Below are positions 26,052 through 35,926 of a stretch of DNA of 64,000 bases, in pieces. The notes beneath the pieces are model-generated. The model was not told the DNA's origin. It saw only the letters and a list, made by a program, of their open reading frames with translations, and searched no databases. The translations under genes were made by a program, and so were the position numbers. How positions within the stretch are numbered: the stretch's first letter is position 1; every line of letters begins with the position of its first letter. Source of the stretch: Bacteroidales bacterium UBA5433 (GTDB taxonomy: Bacteria > Bacteroidota > Bacteroidia > Bacteroidales > UBA932); NCBI GenBank assembly GCA_002427525.1, contig DIRP01000018.1:40043-104042 (forward strand), written 5' to 3'.

Positions 26052-27172
26052 ATATTTTTACTAAAACGCCACCTGAATTCTTTGTTTTCCTGACATTCAA
26101 TAATTCCTTTTACCTGAAGCTGTGTAAGCAGTGCGGATAGCCGGGGAAAAGGGATGTCCAGTTTCTCTGCCAAAGAGTTGATGTCTCCGCCTGTTTCCTG
26201 TATTTGGGAAAGGATTTGTTTTTCTTTTTCATCCAGGATTTCGAACAACGTTTGTTGTATGGCTATAGGATCTTCTGACGGAATATCCCATTGCAGCATC
26301 TCGGCTACATCCCGGGCGCACGTTACCAGCGCTGCTTTGTTTTCTTTAATCAGGTTGTTACAACCCTGTGATCTGAGGTCTGTTGTCCGTCCCGGAACAG
26401 CCAGCACATCCCTTGCATACCCGTTTGCCAGGTGCGCCGTAATCAGGGCACCTCCGTCTGCTGCCGATTCCACAACAAGCGTGGCGTCTGATATGCCCGC
26501 AATAATTCGGTTACGTTGCAGGAAATTTTTCTTATTTCCCTGTGTGTCAGGAGGAAATTCACTTATAACCATACCCTTCTTTGCAATTTCAACAGCCAAG
26601 TCCCTGTGCGATGCCGGATAAATGGCGTCGATACCTGTTGGAAGCACGGCAACCGTTGGCAGGCTGTTTTCAAGTGCTGCCTTATGTGCGGTAACATCTA
26701 TACCAAAAGCCAGGCCGCTGACAATGACCGGTTTAAGTCCAAGTTCTGCCAGGCCGGACAGGATGTCCCTGCACTGGGCTTCACCATAAGGGGTGGCCCG
26801 TCGGGTACCTACCACAGACAGCACCCGGACATCATTCATTTCTGTTTCTCCTGCTGCATAAAGAACCAGGGGAGCATCCGGGCATTCTCTTAAACGGTAC
26901 GGATAAGACGGGTCGTAAAGAAAAACAGTCCGGACTTTTTTTGATTTTAGCCAGGTGACTGTACGGGTTGCCTGGTTGGGAAGATCGGGGTCACTCAATT
27001 TTTCCACAAGGCTTCTGCGCATTCCCTTGTGTCCGGCCAAAATTTCTAAAGGTTGTTTAAAAACGGATTGGGCGCTGCCGTAACAATCGTACAGCCTTCT
27101 GGCCAGTCCGCCTTCATACCTTAAGCACAGGGTAAGTGCGCATACCCACAGTTCCTCTTCAGCACTAAGCAT
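26048..27172 (-). CDS. dprA: DNA-processing protein DprA
   Basis: Loads RecA on incoming single-stranded DNA during transformation. The 374 residues hold an N-terminal HhH/SAM-like part, the Rossmann core with VLSVVGTRRATPYGE, VIVSGLAFGIDVTAHKAAL, LAVEIAKKGMVISEFPP and FLQRNRIIAGISD, and a C-terminal winged-helix part. Start is the ATG at 27172; two in-frame codons upstream begin with a TTG that lies inside the -7 box. The ATG is only three bases after that box. With the HhH gene at 12454 this is the second competence-type protein in the window. Confidence 0.95.
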   Translation of the reverse strand: MLSAEEELWVCALTLCLRYEGGLARRLYDCYGSAQSVFKQPLEILAGHKGMRRSLVEKLSDPDLPNQATRTVTWLKSKKVRTVFLYDPSYPYRLRECPDAPLVLYAAGETEMNDVRVLSVVGTRRATPYGEAQCRDILSGLAELGLKPVIVSGLAFGIDVTAHKAALENSLPTVAVLPTGIDAIYPASHRDLAVEIAKKGMVISEFPPDTQGNKKNFLQRNRIIAGISDATLVVESAADGGALITAHLANGYARDVLAVPGRTTDLRSQGCNNLIKENKAALVTCARDVAEMLQWDIPSEDPIAIQQTLFEILDEKEKQILSQIQETGGDINSLAEKLDIPFPRLSALLTQLQVKGIIECQENKEFRWRFSKNI

Positions 27173-27175
27173 CCT

Positions 27176-27206
27176 CAAAGATAAGGATACGAAATTATAT
27201 TAGCAA
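27176..27206 (-). promoter_or_regulatory. promoter for dprA-tatD-ansA
   Basis: TATCTTTG (27183-27176) matches the -7 consensus, with TTG (27206-27204) 20 bases upstream. The dprA ATG starts three bases after the box, so the usual start point would fall on the A of ATG. Confidence 0.6.
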
Positions 27207-27226
27207 TATGTTATATTAGTAACATG
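27195..27226. repeat. imperfect 16-bp tandem duplication at the queA stop
   Basis: TTATATTAGCAATATG (27195-27210) is followed at once by TTATATTAGTAACATG (27211-27226), 14 of 16 bases identical. The second unit holds the last codons and stop of queA; the first supplies the -33 region of dprA. Confidence 0.7.
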
Positions 27227-28260
27227 GCGTCACCGTAAGCACCAAAACGGTATTTTTCCTTTACGGCCGTTTTGTACGCTTCCATTACTTTTTCGTAACC
27301 TCCAAATGCGGCTGCAAACATCAGCATGGTGGATTGTGGAAGATGAAAATTGGTAATCAGCGCACTGGGAATGCAGAAATCATACGGGGGAAAAATAAAC
27401 TTGTTTGTCCAGCCTTCAAAGGTGGTAAGTTCTCTTTGTGTTGTAACGGAGGTTTCAACGGCACGCAACACATCTATGCCCGTGGCAAAGACACGGTTGC
27501 CGGAATTTTTTGCCCGGTTGATCAATTGGGTACTTTCAGATGAAATCACCATGGGTTCAGAATCCATTTTATGTTTGGACAAATCTTCCACGTCAACAGC
27601 CCTGAAATGCCCCATTCCCATATGCAGTGTGATTTCTGTAGTTTGTACTCCCTTGATTTCCATGCGCTTTAGCAATTCTCTGCTAAAGTGTAGTGCACCG
27701 TCCGGTGCAGCAATAGAGCCTTCAATTTTTGCAAAGACAGATTGGTAACGCTCTGTATCAATGGGGTCTGCATGTTTGCGGATCCATTTGGGGATAGGCA
27801 TTTCACCCAGACGGTACAAGGTGGCTTTGAAGTCTTCGTACGTTCCGTCGCACAAAAAACGTAAGGTCCTTCCTCTGGAAGTGGTATTGTCTATTACTTC
27901 TGCTACCAGGGCATCATTTTCGCCAAAATAGAGCTTGTTTCCAATCCGTATTTTACGGGCAGGATCCACCAGAACATCCCATAGTCGTTGGTCTTTATTG
28001 AGTTCTCTCAGAAGAAACACTTCAATTTCTGCACCGGTTTTTTCTTTGTTTCCAAAAAGACGTGCAGGAAAAACCAGGGTATTGTTAAAGATCACCACAT
28101 CTTTTTCGTGCATCAGACGGATAATGTCTTTAAAAACCAGATGTTCAATCTTTCCGGTTTTTTTATGCAGAACCAGCATACGGGCTTCGTCCCTGTTGGC
28201 AGCCGGATGGCTGGCAATTAGTTCGGGTGGCAAATCAAAGTTAAATTGTGAAAGCTTCAT
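27211..28260 (-). CDS. queA: S-adenosylmethionine:tRNA ribosyltransferase-isomerase
   Basis: Makes epoxyqueuosine in tRNA from the SAM ribosyl group. The 349 residues match Que[32 protein letters not shown] in the N terminus, [59 protein letters not shown] and the end [19 protein letters not shown]. Length normal. It follows truB after 63 bases. Confidence 0.96.
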   Translation of the reverse strand: MKLSQFNFDLPPELIASHPAANRDEARMLVLHKKTGKIEHLVFKDIIRLMHEKDVVIFNNTLVFPARLFGNKEKTGAEIEVFLLRELNKDQRLWDVLVDPARKIRIGNKLYFGENDALVAEVIDNTTSRGRTLRFLCDGTYEDFKATLYRLGEMPIPKWIRKHADPIDTERYQSVFAKIEGSIAAPDGALHFSRELLKRMEIKGVQTTEITLHMGMGHFRAVDVEDLSKHKMDSEPMVISSESTQLINRAKNSGNRVFATGIDVLRAVETSVTTQRELTTFEGWTNKFIFPPYDFCIPSALITNFHLPQSTMLMFAAAFGGYEKVMEAYKTAVKEKYRFGAYGDAMLLI

Positions 28261-28323
28261 ACAGTCGTTTTAAGAGAAGAGATAAACGATGTATTATACG
28301 AAAAATATTTGAAAAAGTTTCGT

Positions 28324-29061
28324 TTATTTGAAAAAAGCTTCAAATTCTTCAATGGACAGGGCATGTTCTGCTCTGTACAATCCCGATCCTGAGCGGTGTA
28401 AAGAAACAAGATGGGCACCACTGCCTAAAGCTTCTCCCAGATCCCGGGCCAGGGAGCGTATGTATGTTCCTTTACTGCAAGTAATTTTGAGTGTAAGACA
28501 GGGAGGAGAAAAATCTGTTACTTCCAGCGCGTGTATTTGGATGGTGTTTTTTTTCATTTCCGGTGCGTGCCCCTGCCTGGCCAGTTCGTAAGCCCTGGTG
28601 CCGTCTATTACCTTGGCAGAATATACAGGAGGAATCTGCTCTTGTTCTCCAAGAAATTCATTAAGTACATGCAGGAGCCTGTTTTTATCAATGTGTTCCC
28701 AGGGATAGGTGGCATCTACCGGATGTTCCAGATCAAAGGATGGAGTAGTGGCCCCGAACTTAATTTCGGCCAGGTATTCTTTGTCTTCGTTCTGAAAATG
28801 GGTGGCAAGCCGTGTAGCTTTTCCAATACAAAGAATCAGCAAACCGGTTGCCAGAGGATCCAGCGTACCGGCATGGCCAACTTTGATTTTTTTTACCTGC
28901 CAGCAACGTTGCAGCCGAAACCGTACCTTCCGTACTACATCTGCCGATGTCCAGCCAAGCGGCTTGTTCATACATAGGACCAATCCGTTACTGATGGAAA
29001 ATCCGGGGTCGGGAACAGGGCCGGTCAGCGAGCGTTTATCAAGAATGGCCGTGTTTTTCAT
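28324..29061 (-). CDS. truB: tRNA pseudouridine(55) synthase
   Basis: Forms pseudouridine 55 in the T-loop of tRNAs. The 245 residues include KPLGWTSADVVRKVR, the catalytic aspartate D68 in GHAGTLDPLATGLLILCIGKATRL, PPVYSAKVIDGTRAYELAR and CSKGTYIRSLARDLGEALG. Shorter than E. coli TruB (314), lacking most of the PUA extension, as usual in Bacteroidota. Its ATG overlaps the rfbC-like stop by one base (TAATG). Confidence 0.96.
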   Translation of the reverse strand: MKNTAILDKRSLTGPVPDPGFSISNGLVLCMNKPLGWTSADVVRKVRFRLQRCWQVKKIKVGHAGTLDPLATGLLILCIGKATRLATHFQNEDKEYLAEIKFGATTPSFDLEHPVDATYPWEHIDKNRLLHVLNEFLGEQEQIPPVYSAKVIDGTRAYELARQGHAPEMKKNTIQIHALEVTDFSPPCLTLKITCSKGTYIRSLARDLGEALGSGAHLVSLHRSGSGLYRAEHALSIEEFEAFFK

Positions 29062-29591
29062 TATGTAAAAAACGGTGCTTTTTTATCTTTTTCAGAGAGG
29101 ACCATTTCTTGGGAAGACAAGGGCCAGGGAATTCCCAGAGAGGGAGAGTTGTACCGGAAAACACCTTCAGAGGCAGGGTTGTAGAGGATATCTGTTTTGT
29201 ACTGAACAATCGCCTTGGGAGACAGAACACAAAACCCGTGGGCAAATCCTTTGGGAATGAATAGTTGTTTTTTGTTGGTATCAGACAAGTGTATGGCAAA
29301 AAACCTGCCGTACGTAGGGGAACCTTCCCGTATATCAACGGCCACATCAAAAATTTCTCCCACCACAACACGTATGAACTTGGATTGAGCGTATGGTTCT
29401 TTTTGAAAATGCAAACCTCGGGTGACTCCGTAATGCGACATAGATTCGTTTTCCTGAATAAAATCAATGGGGCCTGTTTTTTCTGCCACCACATCTTTTA
29501 GGTAAGATTCCATGAAATATCCCCGGTTGTCTTCAAAGACACGCGGAGTGATAATCCATATTCCTTTTATATTACTTTCTTCAATTTTCAT
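29061..29591 (-). CDS. rfbC: dTDP-4-dehydrorhamnose 3,5-epimerase family protein
   Basis: A 176-residue cupin of the RmlC family. Family motifs are present: the catalytic His in VTRGLHFQKEPYAQSKFIRV, the Asp partner region VAVDIREGSPTYGRF, FIPKGFAHGFCVLS and YYN-equivalent DILYNPASEGVFRYNSPSLGIPWP. Length is normal to slightly short. The ATG at 29591 overlaps the stop of the MFS gene (ATGA). No other dTDP-rhamnose genes are nearby, so the true sugar substrate is open. Confidence 0.88.
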   Translation of the reverse strand: MKIEESNIKGIWIITPRVFEDNRGYFMESYLKDVVAEKTGPIDFIQENESMSHYGVTRGLHFQKEPYAQSKFIRVVVGEIFDVAVDIREGSPTYGRFFAIHLSDTNKKQLFIPKGFAHGFCVLSPKAIVQYKTDILYNPASEGVFRYNSPSLGIPWPLSSQEMVLSEKDKKAPFFT

Positions 29592-30799
29592 AATTTCCGG
29601 TCCGAGCTCCAAAGATACTTAGAAAAAACAACAAAAAATGTGGTCAAACCCATGAGTATTCCCAGAAACAGAAAGACTCCACGCGTGCTTCCCGATTTGG
29701 TTATCAAGGCAAAAACGGCAGAAGCTGCCAGTATGAATATAAAAGACACCTGGTTGGCATAAGCCAGCATATGGCCCAGGTTTCGGCCCGGCACCTTGCT
29801 GATAATAGCCGCATCAAAAGGAACTTTGTACAAACCGCAAAGGATTCCGGTGGTGAAAAACAGCACTCCAAACCAGACCCCGTTAATGGGGAAAAAATAG
29901 ACAGCAAGAAAAGAAACCGCAATACCCAGACTGCACAATGGCACAAAGACATGTTTGTTCCATTTTTTAGCAACAAGCCCGGAAAGAAAACAACCGGAAC
30001 CTGTACCTACCGCAGCAGCCGTTAATACCAGACCTGTTTGAAAATCTGTCATTTCCAGATTTCTTCTGCAATATACAAGCAGTGTCATTTGTATCATGCC
30101 GGCAACAAACCAGAACACAGACAGGGCTATAATCACGTGGTTCAACCCCCGGTACGTACGGGCTTTCTTTATACTTCTAATCAGAAAAAGGAAAGGACGG
30201 ATAGTCTCTGTGTTTTTTTCTGCGGGAGTTTCTGTGGCTTTTATGGTTAGGGATAAAAGGAAACCTGCCCCTGCTATGAACAGAAACATCAGGGATAAGC
30301 CCCAGGCCGGTACCGTTCCTGCAAAAAACGACGCCAGCATAGTTCCAAGAATCATTCCCAGAAAAGAAACCATTTCCATATTGCCTGTTCCAAAAGCAAT
30401 TTTTTCTTCTCCTCCAATATCTCGTATGAGCCCGTATTTTGAAGGGGAAAACAAACAACTTTGGGTGCCCATCAGGAAAATGGAACCTATCACCAACCAG
30501 ACGTTTTCCAGGAGGAATCCTGCCGAGGCCAGCAGCATGATGGGGATTTCTGCGAGCTTGGCTATCCGGACAACCCTGACTTTGTTAAAGACAACAGCCC
30601 ACTTTCCCGCAATGGGAGAAAAGAATACATAGGGGATGACAAGCGATCCGGCGGCAAGCGAAACAAGCGGGCCTTCATAAGCTGTTCCTACCCAAATTAC
30701 AGCCACAAAGCAAACGAGCGTTTTTAAGTAGTTGTCGTTAAAAACGCCCAGGAAATTAGTTGCCAGCAAAGGCCACCACCGGGGTGCTTGTTGGCTCAT
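29588..30799 (-). CDS. MFS transporter, LplT-like
   Basis: A 403-residue membrane protein with about twelve predicted membrane segments. The N-terminal LATNFLGVFNDNYLKTLVCFVAV (NxxGxFNDNxxK) is the signature of the LplT/lysophospholipid-transporter and related group of the major facilitator superfamily, and SLFSPSKYG-type FSPSKYGLIRDI follows in the first half. LplT moves lysophospholipids across the inner membrane; here no acyltransferase is adjacent, so substrate is open. Starts one base after gltX ends. Confidence 0.85.
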   Translation of the reverse strand: MSQQAPRWWPLLATNFLGVFNDNYLKTLVCFVAVIWVGTAYEGPLVSLAAGSLVIPYVFFSPIAGKWAVVFNKVRVVRIAKLAEIPIMLLASAGFLLENVWLVIGSIFLMGTQSCLFSPSKYGLIRDIGGEEKIAFGTGNMEMVSFLGMILGTMLASFFAGTVPAWGLSLMFLFIAGAGFLLSLTIKATETPAEKNTETIRPFLFLIRSIKKARTYRGLNHVIIALSVFWFVAGMIQMTLLVYCRRNLEMTDFQTGLVLTAAAVGTGSGCFLSGLVAKKWNKHVFVPLCSLGIAVSFLAVYFFPINGVWFGVLFFTTGILCGLYKVPFDAAIISKVPGRNLGHMLAYANQVSFIFILAASAVFALITKSGSTRGVFLFLGILMGLTTFFVVFSKYLWSSDRKL

Positions 30800-30800
30800 A

Positions 30801-32354
30801 TTACAAGTGTGTTAAAGCTTTCTCCAAACGTTCCAGGGTTTCTTCTTTGCCAATGACTTCCATTATTTCGGCCACACCGGGTCCTGTGGGTTGCCCTACA
30901 ATACACAGCCTGAGGGTATTCATTACGTGCCCTGTTTTCAATTGCTTTTCTTTTATCCACTCTGCCAGGGCGTTACCAATACCGGAGGCGTCAAACGGCG
31001 TGCATGCAGACAACAGTTCGCTGACTTGCCTGATGATTTCGGGTGTTTCCGGTGTCAGAAATTTTTTCTTCATAGAGGCGTCATAGGTATCGGGAGGAAT
31101 GAAAAAATACGAAGACAAATCCCAGAATTCATGAACAAAGGACGCCCTGTTTTTTATCAGGGAAATTGTCTTTTGTATTTTTTCCTCACCGGCATCAATG
31201 CCCTTTTCCTTTAATATAGGCATAAATAATTCCAGCAATTGGTCTTCGGGATACTTTCTAAGGTATTGTTCGTTGAACCACCTGGCTTTTTCCGGATTAA
31301 AACGGGCACCGGATTTGAGAACCCTTTCCAGAGAAAAAGCCTGAATGAGCTCTTCCATGGAAAAGATTTCCTGTTCTGTTCCCGGGTTCCAGCCCAGTAA
31401 GGCAATCAGGTTGGTAAAGGCTTCGGGGAAATATCCGGATTCGCGGTAGCCCGAAGATTTTTCACCGTCCGGGCCTATCCATTCCAGTGGAAAAACGGGG
31501 AAACCCAGCCTGTCTCCATCGCGCTTGCTCAGCTTTCCTTTTCCATCCGGTTTGAGCAGTAAAGGAACGTGAGCAAATTGCGGCCTGTTTTCTTCCCAGC
31601 CAAAAGCATCGTAAAGAAGGTAATGCAAAGGAAGCGAAGGAAGCCACTCTTCGCCCCGGATGACGTGTGTAATTTGCATCAGGTAATCGTCCACCACGTT
31701 GGCCAGGTGGTAGGTGGGAAGACCGTCATGAGCTTTCCATAACACTTTGTCGTCCAGGGTGTTGGTTTGAACCTGCATGTCTCCTCTGATAAGGTCGTTC
31801 AGTACAACCGTCCGGTCTTCCGGAATAGCAAACCGGATGACCCAGTTGTTGCTTTTCCTGATCCTTTCTGCGGTTTCTTCTGCCGTCCTATTTAGGGAGT
31901 TGGCAGTTTTTTTTCTAAACCGGCTGTCGTACACAAACGCCTGCCCTTTTTCTTCCGCTTCTTTGCGCAATACATCCAGTTCTTCCGGGGTATCAAAGGC
32001 GTAATAGGCATGCCCCTGTTTTACCAGCCGCAACGCATATTCCTTGTAAATATCTTTTCGTTGGCTTTGCCTGTAAGGTGCATAGGGATGTTGCGGGGAA
32101 GGCTCGGTTGCCACGTCTCCGTTGGGGAGCACGCCCTCTTCCGGAAGGATACCACACCAGTCAAGTGCTTGAATGATGTATTCTTCTGCTCCGGGTACAA
32201 AGCGACGTGAATCGGTATCTTCTATGCGAAGAACACACGTTCCGTTGTGTTTTTTTGCAAACAGGTAATTGAATAAAGCGGTGCGTACGCCTCCCATGTG
32301 CAAGGGACCCGTCGGACTGGGGGCAAAACGCACCCGTACTGGTTTAGTTTGCAT
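30801..32354 (-). CDS. gltX: glutamyl-tRNA synthetase
   Basis: Charges tRNA-Glu; class I enzyme. The 517 residues begin with VRVRFAPSPTGPLHMGGVRTALFNYLFA (HIGH-equivalent HMGG), continue with LRIEDTDSRRFVPGAEE, NVVDDYLMQITHVIRGEEWL and the KMSKS-equivalent KLSKRDGDRLGFP. Start ATG 32354 lies one base after the ftsZ stop; a longer frame reaching into ftsZ is unlikely. In the same orientation as ftsZ, so it is probably the first gene past the dcw cluster in one long transcript. Confidence 0.96.
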   Translation of the reverse strand: MQTKPVRVRFAPSPTGPLHMGGVRTALFNYLFAKKHNGTCVLRIEDTDSRRFVPGAEEYIIQALDWCGILPEEGVLPNGDVATEPSPQHPYAPYRQSQRKDIYKEYALRLVKQGHAYYAFDTPEELDVLRKEAEEKGQAFVYDSRFRKKTANSLNRTAEETAERIRKSNNWVIRFAIPEDRTVVLNDLIRGDMQVQTNTLDDKVLWKAHDGLPTYHLANVVDDYLMQITHVIRGEEWLPSLPLHYLLYDAFGWEENRPQFAHVPLLLKPDGKGKLSKRDGDRLGFPVFPLEWIGPDGEKSSGYRESGYFPEAFTNLIALLGWNPGTEQEIFSMEELIQAFSLERVLKSGARFNPEKARWFNEQYLRKYPEDQLLELFMPILKEKGIDAGEEKIQKTISLIKNRASFVHEFWDLSSYFFIPPDTYDASMKKKFLTPETPEIIRQVSELLSACTPFDASGIGNALAEWIKEKQLKTGHVMNTLRLCIVGQPTGPGVAEIMEVIGKEETLERLEKALTHL

Positions 32355-32355
32355 A

Positions 32356-33768
32356 TCAGTCTTGTGTTTGGTGAATGAATGCGTTGTCTGTTCCCAGATG
32401 CTGCATTCCGTCACGTTCTTCAATTTTATTTTTTGAAGGTTCTGTAATTTCTGTTTCCCGGGATAGGGAGCCCGGAGACTCTCTCCTTTTATAAGCGGGG
32501 ATTTCTTCCAATTTGGAAATATCCTCTCCCGGCTCCACTATGAGGACAGGCTTGCCTTTTGATGTAAGAGGAACAGCCGAGGTACCGGGGATGGGGCGTA
32601 TGTTGAAAATACTGGGGTTGTGAGTAATATGTAATTCGCTGTCGCCATCTTCCGTTGCATAATTGGGAGATGCTTCCGGGATTTGGACCTCTTCTATTTC
32701 GTTCTGTTCGGATTGCAGGTAAACGGTTATTTTCTCCTTTTCATCCTGGTCAGGGTCACTGCCGTAAACAGCCAGAGGCGGGAGCGAATGGATGCTGAAA
32801 CCGGTAGCTATGACCGTTACCCTTACCTCGTCCAGCAAGCTTGGGTCGCATACAATACCACGTTTAAAATTAGAAACCCCTCCGGTAGCATCTTTAATGT
32901 AGTCCATAATATTAGACAGTTCCATCATGGTTAATGCTTTTTCTTTTCCGGAGGTAATGTTGATGAGTACGTTTTTGGACTGGCTAAGGTCGGCATCGTT
33001 AAGCAGGGGAGAAGCAAGAGCTGCTTTTGCTGCCTCAATTGCTTTGTTTTCGCCGGAACCCATCCCCGAACCCATTAAGGCCATGCCGCTGTTTTTCATA
33101 ACCATTTTTACGTCCGCAAAATCCACATTCATAAAACCGGGCTGCATGATTATCTCTGAAATACCTTTGACAGCTGTGTTTAGAATATCATCTGTCCGCT
33201 GAAATGCTTCAAAAATGGGAAGGTTGCCGTACAGCCTGTACAGTTTTTCGTTATCAATAATCAGCATGGAGTCTGCATGTTGTTGCATTTCTCCGATTCC
33301 ATCCAGCGCTCTTTGCAAAAAATCCTTTCCCTCATCCCGGAACGGCAAGGTAACCACACCTACGGTCAGCAAATTCATGTCCCGGGCAATTCGGGCAATG
33401 ACCGGAGCAGCCCCTGTTCCGGTACCACCTCCCATTCCTGCTGTTATGAAAACCATTTCTGTGGTACCTTCAAAGAGGGCTCGTATGCGGTCTTCACTTT
33501 CCAGGGCTGCCTGTTTTGCAATTTCAGGATTGCAACCGGCTCCACGGCCCCCGGTTAAGATACTACCCAACTGAAGTTTATCGGGAACGGGACTCATTTC
33601 CAAGGCCTGTGAATCTGTATTGCATATCACAAAATCTACATCTGTCATTCCGGATCGGTACATATGACTTACGGCATTGCCTCCTCCACCGCCAACACCA
33701 ATGACTTTGATAATGGAGCGGTTGTTTTCCCAATTTACGGGAATAAAATCTTCTTCTTTCTGTGCCAT
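32356..33768 (-). CDS. ftsZ: cell division protein FtsZ
   Basis: Tubulin-like GTPase that forms the division ring. The 470 residues contain GVGGGGGNAVSHM (24-36), the tubulin signature GGGTGTG (113-119), NxDxFDVK-region equivalent NVDFADVK and a C-terminal linker of about 130 residues. The end NAFIHQTQD resembles the short conserved tail seen in Bacteroidota FtsZ proteins. Last gene of the dcw cluster proper; follows ftsA by five bases. Confidence 0.97.
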   Translation of the reverse strand: MAQKEEDFIPVNWENNRSIIKVIGVGGGGGNAVSHMYRSGMTDVDFVICNTDSQALEMSPVPDKLQLGSILTGGRGAGCNPEIAKQAALESEDRIRALFEGTTEMVFITAGMGGGTGTGAAPVIARIARDMNLLTVGVVTLPFRDEGKDFLQRALDGIGEMQQHADSMLIIDNEKLYRLYGNLPIFEAFQRTDDILNTAVKGISEIIMQPGFMNVDFADVKMVMKNSGMALMGSGMGSGENKAIEAAKAALASPLLNDADLSQSKNVLINITSGKEKALTMMELSNIMDYIKDATGGVSNFKRGIVCDPSLLDEVRVTVIATGFSIHSLPPLAVYGSDPDQDEKEKITVYLQSEQNEIEEVQIPEASPNYATEDGDSELHITHNPSIFNIRPIPGTSAVPLTSKGKPVLIVEPGEDISKLEEIPAYKRRESPGSLSRETEITEPSKNKIEERDGMQHLGTDNAFIHQTQD

Positions 33769-33773
33769 ACTAG

Positions 33774-35123
33774 TTATGCTTCATTATTTGATTCTGTAAA
33801 AAATCGGGCCACGTTACTTATGAAAATTGAATTTATTAAACTTGTGTCCTTTTCTTTATCTTCCGTTGTTGCTGATTTCTTTTTTCTTCTTGCTTTTGCA
33901 CGGGGTACTTTTTCCACTTCTTCAAATATATCTGTCAGGCTGGGTTTTCTTTCTGCAGAAAATTGATTGGCTGCTTCAAAACCGTAGATTAGCATGCCAA
34001 CGGCACACGAATGCGTTACCTGGTTTACCTCGTCAAATTCTCCTGAAATAATACCGCGGGGGCGTGCAACCCGGGCTTCATAACCGGTTTTGAATTTAAT
34101 AAAAGGAACCAAATCTGTTAGTAAAGATCCGCCTCCGGTGAGGACAATCCCTGCTGGGAGCCTGTCTGCATAGCCACTTTGCTGTATTTCATACATGATG
34201 GCATCCATGATTTCATCTACCCGGGCTTCTATGATACTGGATAAAAATTTGAAAGACACCTCTCTGGGTTCACGTCCTCCGATACCCGGAATTACAATAG
34301 CTTTTTTTGCAGGTGCCAAATCAACATAACAGGAACCGTACTGAATTTTCATTTGTTCTGCCTGACGGGAAGTTAGCTGGCATCCCTGGCGGATATCTTC
34401 TGTAATGACATTTCCTCCAAACGGAATAACAGCGGTGTGGCGGACAATGTTATCGTGGTAAACAAGAAGGTCGGTAGTTCCGCCGCCAATGTCCACCAAA
34501 GCAACTCCCAGTTCTTTTTCATCTTCTGCAAGAACGGCTTCTGCCGTAGCTAACGGTTCCAGAATCAGTTTGCTTAATTTCACTCCTGCATTTTCAATAC
34601 TTCGTTTGGTGTGTTCTGCAGAAACACTTTTTCCTATGAAGATTTTGTAATTGGCTTCAATGGTATTGCCAAATGTGCCAACAGGATTGATCAGGCCCCG
34701 GTATTCATCTACATGGTAGGACTGAGGGACTACATGCAGTACTTCTTCCCCGGGATTTACCCTTGAATTGTACATACTTAGCCACATAGAGTTGATTTCA
34801 TCTTCAGAGATTTCCCGGCTGCTGTTTGTGCGGTTGAAATGGCTGCTGACAGACTTGCAACGGACGTATTGTCCGGCTATTCCAACCACAGCTTCTTCTA
34901 TAGGTTGTCCGGTTGTCTTTTGCAACTCTTCCAGAAGGGGCTTAAGTGTTTGTATGACACTTTGGTTGTTCACCACCTCACCCCTCAAGATTCCTTGTGA
35001 AGGTGCTTCATACGAAGCAAGGATTTTATAACCTTCAGGGGTCTTTGTCCCTGTAAGACATACTACTTTGGTGGTTCCCAAATCGATAACAGAAATAGTT
35101 TTTTCCTTAGGTTGCTCTTTCAT
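33774..35123 (-). CDS. ftsA: cell division protein FtsA
   Basis: Actin-like protein that tethers FtsZ to the membrane. The 449 residues have the ATPase motifs ISVIDLGTTKVVCL, ALVDIGGGTTDLLVY and IVLTGGGSLL, plus the FtsA-specific SHUT-type domain between them. After the core there is a long basic stretch (KAKARRKKKSATTEDKEKD) and then a final segment (TSLINSIFISNVARFFTE) that can act as the amphipathic membrane helix. ATG at 35123 lies 14 bases after the ftsQ stop; an in-frame extension into ftsQ is disfavoured. Confidence 0.95.
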   Translation of the reverse strand: MKEQPKEKTISVIDLGTTKVVCLTGTKTPEGYKILASYEAPSQGILRGEVVNNQSVIQTLKPLLEELQKTTGQPIEEAVVGIAGQYVRCKSVSSHFNRTNSSREISEDEINSMWLSMYNSRVNPGEEVLHVVPQSYHVDEYRGLINPVGTFGNTIEANYKIFIGKSVSAEHTKRSIENAGVKLSKLILEPLATAEAVLAEDEKELGVALVDIGGGTTDLLVYHDNIVRHTAVIPFGGNVITEDIRQGCQLTSRQAEQMKIQYGSCYVDLAPAKKAIVIPGIGGREPREVSFKFLSSIIEARVDEIMDAIMYEIQQSGYADRLPAGIVLTGGGSLLTDLVPFIKFKTGYEARVARPRGIISGEFDEVNQVTHSCAVGMLIYGFEAANQFSAERKPSLTDIFEEVEKVPRAKARRKKKSATTEDKEKDTSLINSIFISNVARFFTESNNEA

Positions 35124-35137
35124 ATATATATGTATTT

Positions 35138-35926
35138 TTAATTTTTTCTGTGTTTGCAAACAAGTTGGTCTTTGAACCGGGCATCAACCAGTTCGTACCT
35201 GGCTTCACCACCGCGCGGTTCCAGTACGCGGTAAAATTCCCACAACTTGTTCATCTTATCAATAAAATGGTTTGTACTGCCAATGCTTAAAATCAGATTT
35301 TCTTTCGGTAAAATGTAAATGTCTTCCGGTGCTTCTACCCGGATGCTTTGTGTTTTTTCGGCCCAGAATGAGTTACCACAGATATAGGAAACAAAAGGAA
35401 TGGCATCTTGCAGCCATACATCTGTAGAGTCTATTTTTCCTCTGAATACCGGGTTGTGCAAAAACGGTACGTTTCCGTGTACGGTAAGCAGTGGCATTTT
35501 TTCTTTCTTTTCCAAAGGGAAAACAAATCCTTCCTCCGTTACATAAAAAACACCTGAGTGGGATTCCAGGATAAAAAGAGGGGTGTGCTGCCATATATCC
35601 AGACGCAATACGCCGTTGATGTTTTTAACTGCGTTGCATTGACGCACAGCTCCAAACAACTCTATATCCTTTTCTAACCGATACAAATCAATTTCTGAAA
35701 AATCCTTACCCGGGAGAATCCATCCTTTTTTACCCAGGTAAGCCAGGACTTCATGTGTCCGGGTCAGGGGAATTTCTGCACTGTCTCTGATATGTATGCT
35801 TATTTCCTGACATCGGGTTTGGTTTTTTTTGTAAACGAGTACCGTGGCAAAATAGAAATAGGCAACCAATATACCTGTAAGTGACAGGTAGCCAAGGAAT
35901 ATTAGTATTTTTTTAAATACCTTCAT
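35138..35926 (-). CDS. ftsQ: cell division protein FtsQ
   Basis: A 262-residue bitopic membrane protein: short cytosolic N terminus, one membrane segment (about 8-27), then a periplasmic part with a POTRA-like region (about 40-110) and a beta domain. Sequence is poorly conserved in this family, so the call rests on size, topology and its place between murC and ftsA. The stop is followed 14 bases later by ftsA; the start overlaps murC by ATGA. FtsQ links the cytosolic ring to the periplasmic synthases. Confidence 0.85.
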   Translation of the reverse strand: MKVFKKILIFLGYLSLTGILVAYFYFATVLVYKKNQTRCQEISIHIRDSAEIPLTRTHEVLAYLGKKGWILPGKDFSEIDLYRLEKDIELFGAVRQCNAVKNINGVLRLDIWQHTPLFILESHSGVFYVTEEGFVFPLEKKEKMPLLTVHGNVPFLHNPVFRGKIDSTDVWLQDAIPFVSYICGNSFWAEKTQSIRVEAPEDIYILPKENLILSIGSTNHFIDKMNKLWEFYRVLEPRGGEARYELVDARFKDQLVCKHRKN

